64,000 nt of DNA from Viscum album. Lineage: Eukaryota > Streptophyta > Magnoliopsida > Santalales > Viscaceae. The notes below the pieces were generated by a model that was not told the DNA's origin, made no database searches, and saw only the letters and a list, made by a program, of their open reading frames with translations. Shown here piece by piece: positions 58,861 through 64,000 of the stretch. Positions within the stretch are counted from its first letter, which is position 1; the number at the start of each line of letters is the position of its first letter. The stretch lies in NCBI GenBank assembly GCA_963277665.1, contig OY728122.1:2120482024-2120546023 (forward strand), read 5' to 3'. Made by a program: the position numbers and the translations under genes.

Positions 58861-59300
58861 AATTGAAATGAAGATGTCAGTGAGTACAGAAAATGGGGAA
58901 ATCATTGCATCCCATGAATATAACTCCTCCCCTATCATAATTTTTGGATTGAACTTCCTAGAGAACCTCATCATACTCCCTATGGTGTTATTTGATGCAA
59001 TTCTTGGTATGGATTTACTTTCCTTATATAAAGCCAACATAAATTTCCATGAGAGAGAAATAACTCTCCATGTCGATAATCAACCCCCGATTCTGTACTA
59101 GTGTAAGTAGGAGGATGAATCTTCTTTAGTTCCATCATCTATAGTGTGTATATTACTACCCTATGGGAACGTGTATTTGGATTAGATGATTATGTCTAAG
59201 GAGGAAACCATCTTCGAAGACATGCCAATTGTGAGTGAAATCTCTGAAATGTTTCCTGAGTAATTGTCTGGTCTTCCTCCTAGAAGAGATGTTGAATTCT
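58860..59300 (+). pseudogene. Gypsy-C interior 2 protease core and linker
   Basis: 58868-59101 is open and carries SVSTENGEIIASHEY...GLNFLENLIILP and FDAILGMDLLSLY. A stop at 59099 and another near 59261 precede [15 protein letters not shown]. There is one copy of the linker, in contrast to interior 1. Confidence 0.8.
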
Positions 59301-60545
59301 CAATTGACCTTATACCTCGGGCATTGCCAATATCCAAGACTCCATATAGAATGGCTATTGTGGAGCTTGAGGAGCTGCAAAAACTACTGCAGGAGAATCT
59401 GGATAAAGGGTTTACACACCCAAGTGCATCACCATGGGGTGCATCAGTCCTCTTCTTTAAGAAGAAGGATGGGTCAATGCGCCTTTGCATCGATTATGGT
59501 GAGCTTAACAAAATCACGATAAAGAACTAGTATCCTCTTCCACGAATTGATGACTTGTTCGATCAACTATGTGGAGAACAATACTTCTCCAAGATAGATT
59601 TGCGGTCGGGATATTATCAAGTAAGGGTGATGAAGGAATATATCCCCAAGACTGCTTTTCTTACAAGATATGGGCACTATGAATTCATAGTAATGCCTTT
59701 TGGACTCACTAATTCTCCAGAAATATTAATGGACTTGATGAGTAGAGTCATTAGAGATTACCTCGACAAATTTTGGGTAGTCTTTATAGATGATATTCTA
59801 ATATACTTCAAAACCAAGGAGGATCATGAGGAGCATCTAAGAACTATACTAGAGGCCTTGTGAAAGGAGAATCTCTATGAAAATTATAGCAAGTGTGAGT
59901 TCTAGTTGAAGGAGGTCCCATTCATGGGTCATATCATCACAAGCAATGGGATATCAGTGGATCACTCCAAGATAACTACAATTGAGGTATGGACTAGGAC
60001 AACATCGGTAATAGATATCTGTATTTTCTATGGGTTACCTGGATATTATCACTGATTTGTGAGAAATTTATCACGATTTTCAAACAGTCTTACCAAGATA
60101 ACTCGAAAGGGATTCATGTTTTCTGGGAGTGATGAATGCGAAGAGGGCTTCAAGGAATTGAGAAGGGGGCTTATCATTGTGCCTATGCCCACATTACCCA
60201 CAATTGGAGAACTTTTTGTGGTATTTAGTGATGCTTTGAAGAAAGGACTGGGTTGTGTGTTGATGCAGAATGATAAAGTGATATCCTACGCCTCAAGGCA
60301 GCTGAAAATCCATGAGCAAAACTATCCCACGCATGATCTGGAGTTGGAGGCTGTGATCTTTGGGTTAAAAATTTGGTGGAATTATCTCTTTGGGGAGAAG
60401 TGTGAAATATATACGGACCAAAAAATTCTTAAGTATATATTCACAAATAAAGAGTTGAACATGCACCGATGAAGATGGTTAGAGCTGATCAAAGAATATG
60501 ACTACTCAGTCCATTACCACACTGGGAAAGCGAACATGTGGCAGA
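59264..60545 (+). pseudogene. Gypsy-C interior 2 reverse transcriptase and RNase H (best preserved)
   Basis: 59264-59530 and 59555-59863 are nearly continuous, with [60 protein letters not shown] and FGLTNSP. The intact catalytic box is FIDDILIYF (59785-59811). After stops, 60059-60472 gives FSNSLTKITRKG, FSDALKKGLGCVLMQND (RNase H Asp), YPTHDLELEAVIFGLKIW (Glu) and EIYTDQKILKYI (Asp). RT and RNase H copy element RNA into cDNA. Scattered stops (59528, 59861, 59902) still prevent a full protein. Confidence 0.92.
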
Positions 60546-60608
60546 TAATCTATGTAGAAAGGACCCAACGATTCTATCATTGATGAGAAGGATCCAATAT
60601 TCTTAGAT

Positions 60609-62109
60609 TTGATGAATATGGACTTGGGAATCATAAAGAAGGGAACATCATTAATCCTTTCACAAATTATTACTCAACCGTATCTTTTGAAAAAGTTAAA
60701 TGATGATAAAAAGGAGGTTGTGGGAATTCATAAGAAAGTGGAAGATATCAGAAAAGGGAAATACTCAGAGTTCAATGTTAATGAAGAAGGAATTGTGAGA
60801 TTTTGGAAAAGACTTTGTGTTCCATCAAGTCCGGGGTTGAAGAAGGAACTTTTGGATGATTCACATAGTTCAAATTTCTCTATTCACCCAGGAAACACAA
60901 AGATTTATCAAGATCTCTAAGAGAATTATTGGTGGGATAATATGAAGACGGAGATCGCTGAGTATAAATCAAAGTGATCGGTGTGTTAGCAAGTGAAGGA
61001 AGAGAGATAGAAGTCTAAGGGGATGATGCAACCATTGCCTATACCCACATGGAAATGGGAGAACATCACCATAGACTTTGTCACTGGACTTCCAAAGACA
61101 TCCAAAGTAAAAAAATGAAATATGGGTTGTTGTGGATCGTCTTACAAAGTCTGTACACTTCATTTCAATTCAGGAGGACTTCTCATTAGATCAACTGGCA
61201 CAAATATACATCAGATATGTGGTTAGGCTACATGGGGTACCACTATCGATTGTATCCGATCAAGATCCAAGATTCACCTATATGTTTTGGAAGATTCTTT
61301 AACATGCTCTGGATACTGAGCTGAAATTCAGTACCGCTTACTATCCTCAAACTGATGACCAATCCAAGGAAACAATCCAAACACTTGAGGACATGTTGAG
61401 AGCATGCTCAATGGATTTCAAAGTAGGATGGAATCAACATCCTCCTATGGTTTATTTCTCTTATAATAATAGTTTCCACTCGAGCATCCGAATGGCACAT
61501 TATAAAGACCTATATGGGAAGAGGTGCAGAACAACGACATGTTGGGATAAAGTCGGTGAGCGTAAGTTACTAGGACCTGAAATGGTCAAAGAAATGGTGG
61601 AGAAGGTGAAAACCATTAAAAAACATATCAAGGCAACCAAAAGTTGAAAAAATAATTACAAGGATAATCATCGATGAGACCTTGAGTTCAAAGTTGGAGG
61701 CATGGTGTTTCTACGCATATCTCCATGGAAGAAGGTCATGAGGTTTGGAAAGAAAGGGAAGTTAAGTCCTAGGTACATCAGCCCCTTCGAGATTCTTGAT
61801 CGTGTTGGGGTTGTGACCTATAGACTTGCAATTCCACCTACCATTGACAAAGTACATGATATATTTCATGTATCTCTCTTATGTAAGTACATACCGGACC
61901 CTTCACATGTACTATCTTTAGAGGTAGTACAACTAGAAGATGACCTTTCTTCTAAGGAGAAACCAGTGAAGATCATAGATCGTAGAGAAAAAGTTTTACA
62001 AAATAAGACAATGCCCCTCGTCAAGGTGTTGTGAAAAAACCACAAGTTTGAAGAAGCAATGTGGGAATCAGAAGAAGTGATGTATCAGAGTTACCCACAT
62101 CTGTTTTAG
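60609..62109 (+). pseudogene. Gypsy-C interior 2 integrase with chromodomain-like tail
   Basis: 60609-60920 contains the zinc-binding HSSNFSIHPGNTKIYQDL. The next Cys pair is damaged (KSK-stop-SVC). [18 protein letters not shown] keeps the first catalytic Asp. 61393-61647 holds the later core (FHSSIRMAHYKDLYGKRC). 61702-62034 is the C-terminal module [21 protein letters not shown]...[10 protein letters not shown], followed by [21 protein letters not shown]. After one stop comes NHKFEEAMWESEEVM, ending at a TAG at 62107-62109. The last segment resembles the chromodomain that targets chromoviruses to heterochromatin. Confidence 0.9.
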
Positions 62110-62141
62110 TGTGGGAAAAGGAAATTTCGGGGGTGAAATTT

Positions 62142-62157
62142 CTTAAGGGGGGAAGAT
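62142..62157 (+). other. Gypsy-C polypurine tract 2
   Basis: CTTAAGGGGGGAAGAT directly before LTR 3 (TGTAACGACCC). Confidence 0.85.
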
Positions 62158-64000
62158 TGTAACGACCCAAACATTTCTCAAATGAAAATTCCGCTTAATC
62201 TGATTAAATGTCTTAATATGTGAAATGGTTATATAAAATATTCACTTATTTTTTTTTATGTTTTTGGATTTAAAAATACTGTTAAGAATTGTGATCATTG
62301 CTAATATAGAAATTGAATAGGGATCACATGATTAGTATAAATCTAGGGCTTTGAAAAATCCAATTTACTTAGACAAAGGAAGTGATGGCCCCATCCAGTA
62401 GGCTTTCCCCATATGAATCCCATTTGTTGGAGCTCAGAAAGGAGGATTCATATTTGGGCTTCACTCTTAACCAATCCCATTCTGAGCTTGAATACATTAA
62501 GCTCAAGTGGAACTGCCTATGAGAGAAGTGGATGTTGATAGTGATTACCACTCAAGCAATGTTTTCCGAGCCACCCCAAGAGTCTCTCACCATCGCACAC
62601 CTTACCCTAAGGTATTATGCGGGTGTTTTAAGGGGTTATGTAACAAGACCCTAGTACTACGATTATGTACATTATTCTTGTATTGAGAATATACATTCTT
62701 TTTATTATTGTTACTTTGTAAATATTTTTTAAAGTACAAATAGTATTTTTAGTTAATATTCAACTAAGAAATCTATTTTGATGAATTAATTTATTTTTTA
62801 ATTAAATAATATTTTAATAAATTATTATTATTATTAAATCAATTTTTATTAGATATAAATTATCGTATAATTTTATGAATGCAATTGTAATTTTTATTAA
62901 GGTTTGAAAGCCGTTTTTGTCAAAAACCCATGAATTTTCGATAAATGTCAGTTTTTATTTTAAAAGTAAAAATTCACATATTTAGAAATTTATTTTTATA
63001 AAATTAATATTATTTTTGGAATCAGGATGTCTAAATTATCCAATGGGGAAGTTTTCATAATTTTCTGAGATAGTCGAATTTTGGGGTAAAAATTAAATAC
63101 TGTTTAAATATATAATCTATTTTATGACATCATAATGACCCAATAGTGAAGTAATAAAATACTATAAACATTATGTTCGGCCAATATATATTTTATACTT
63201 AAAATAATGTGATTTAAAGTTTGTTTTATTTATTTTACAAAGCTTTAGTGGACCCTTCAAGACTTATCAAACATTTTAGCTTTTTAAATTGTTTTCCTTG
63301 AGAGTGTGACTCACCAACACATAAGAAAACCTATTATTTTAAGATTTTAGGAAATTTTCCTTATAAAATATTTTTTTCCCATCCCCATTGGAAAAAAACA
63401 TGGGCAAAAACCATGGGATGGTTTGTGGTTTTGATTAGTTTAATGTGGGGTGTCCCAAACAAAAATAATAAAGACTTCTCTCTCCTTTCCTATATAAACC
63501 CACCCAAGCTCCCACTTCATCCTCACTCAATGACTTCGGATTTCTTCCCACCTATTCCGTTATCTCTATATAATCCTACCAAGGTTCCCCAAGCTCTCAA
63601 TAATCCTCTCTCAAGCCTCTCCCAAGCCTTTGGGATCACACTTCCAAGTAAGGGATTCTCACTTTCCTTATTTATGTCCAAGTTTCCTTATATTGTTATT
63701 CCCTTTTATTTTCAATTATAAATGTTGGGGTATGATTTCCCACCTCCCCCATACTTCCCTATTCATGTTTAAATAATGATATATCCCCTTTATCGCTCAT
63801 TAATGCCTCTTATGTACACTCGTTACCATGCTGAAATTCCATAAGGAATTTCTCTTTCCTCATTTACATTCAAGCAATTCTTTTGTATCATGAATCTAAA
63901 TTCCATTAAAATTGTTGGGAAATTTATCTATATGACCCCCCTTAATGTAAATTTCATTTACATATGATGATACACCCCTTTCTCTCTCATCAACCATTTT
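62158..64000 (+). repeat. Gypsy-C LTR 3, cut by the window end
   Basis: Starts TGTAACGACCC. The first 1843 bp of about 2665 bp are present, with TATA box at 63491 and GTAAGG at 63648. Homologous to LTRs 1 and 2. Confidence 0.92.

Larger units (their letters stand above)
48757..64000 (+). mobile_element. Gypsy-C: tandem LTR-interior-LTR-interior-LTR array
   Basis: Three directly repeated LTRs (48757-51418, 55565-58232, and 62158 running off the window) alternate with two homologous pol-bearing interiors (51419-55564 and 58233-62157). The middle LTR is bounded by a polypurine tract on its left and a primer site on its right, so it is shared by both units. Both interiors lack gag. The left insertion point is in the Copia gag; the five bases before it are CGTTA. 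The right end is outside the window. Confidence 0.92.

Noticed and set aside
1..64000. Host genes, tRNA, rRNA, or a cellular or defence system
   Set aside because: No cloverleaf, ribosomal or intact multi-exon coding signal was recognised by eye; all coding similarity is to transposable elements. A gene-finder and tRNA scan could not be run.

Overview
The window looks like a stretch of a flowering-plant nuclear genome, probably heterochromatic or pericentromeric. It is built almost entirely of old, nested and broken transposable elements. The evidence is plant-type LTR retrotransposons primed by initiator-tRNA-Met (TGGTATCAGAG primer sites), an L1-type LINE carrying a plant RNase H domain, and a CACTA transposon end. 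I found no intact host gene, tRNA, rRNA, CRISPR array or bacterial-style operon. Almost every coding region has stops or frameshifts and is annotated as a pseudogene.

Layout. 1-814: end of a CACTA-type DNA transposon with a hairpin array, inserted in the LTR of the next element. 815-10240: a minus-strand Ty3/Gypsy element ('Gypsy-A') with very long LTRs (5' LTR 3.83 kb at 6415-10240; 3' LTR from 4073 leftwards) and a wrecked 2.3 kb interior. 10241-14803: plus-strand LTR-derived sequence, ending in an LTR 3' end plus primer site. 15208-32706: one LINE, split into three pieces (15208-16346, 18740-20503, 30502-32706) by a truncated minus-strand Ty1/Copia element (16347-18739, 'Copia-A') and a full-length plus-strand Copia element (20504-30501, 'Copia-B'). 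32707-33028 and 42683 onward: an AT-rich minisatellite-like locus into which a complete but dead minus-strand Gypsy element (33029-42682, 'Gypsy-B') inserted, with a perfect 5-bp target duplication. 43783-48756: LTR, leader and gag of a second Copia-B-family copy, cut off by the next insertion. 48757 to the window end: a Gypsy array ('Gypsy-C') with the structure LTR-interior-LTR-interior-LTR.

Relative order from the nesting: the CACTA is younger than Gypsy-A; Copia-A and Copia-B are younger than the LINE; Gypsy-B is younger than the AT-rich locus; Gypsy-C is younger than the Copia copy at 43783. LTR pairs compared by eye in short samples differ by about 5% (Gypsy-A), 10-12% (Copia-B, Gypsy-B) and about 10% (Gypsy-C), so none is recent. 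These are hand estimates, not alignments.

I found no clearly new functional system. The most informative signals are: the Gypsy-C array, whose two interiors both lack gag and share loss of the protease aspartate; a LINE whose reading frame can be followed across a 10 kb Copia insertion; long tandem arrays and G-rich tracts inside the Gypsy-A LTRs; a CACTA insertion whose empty site is preserved in the partner LTR; and several short tandem duplications inside element genes.
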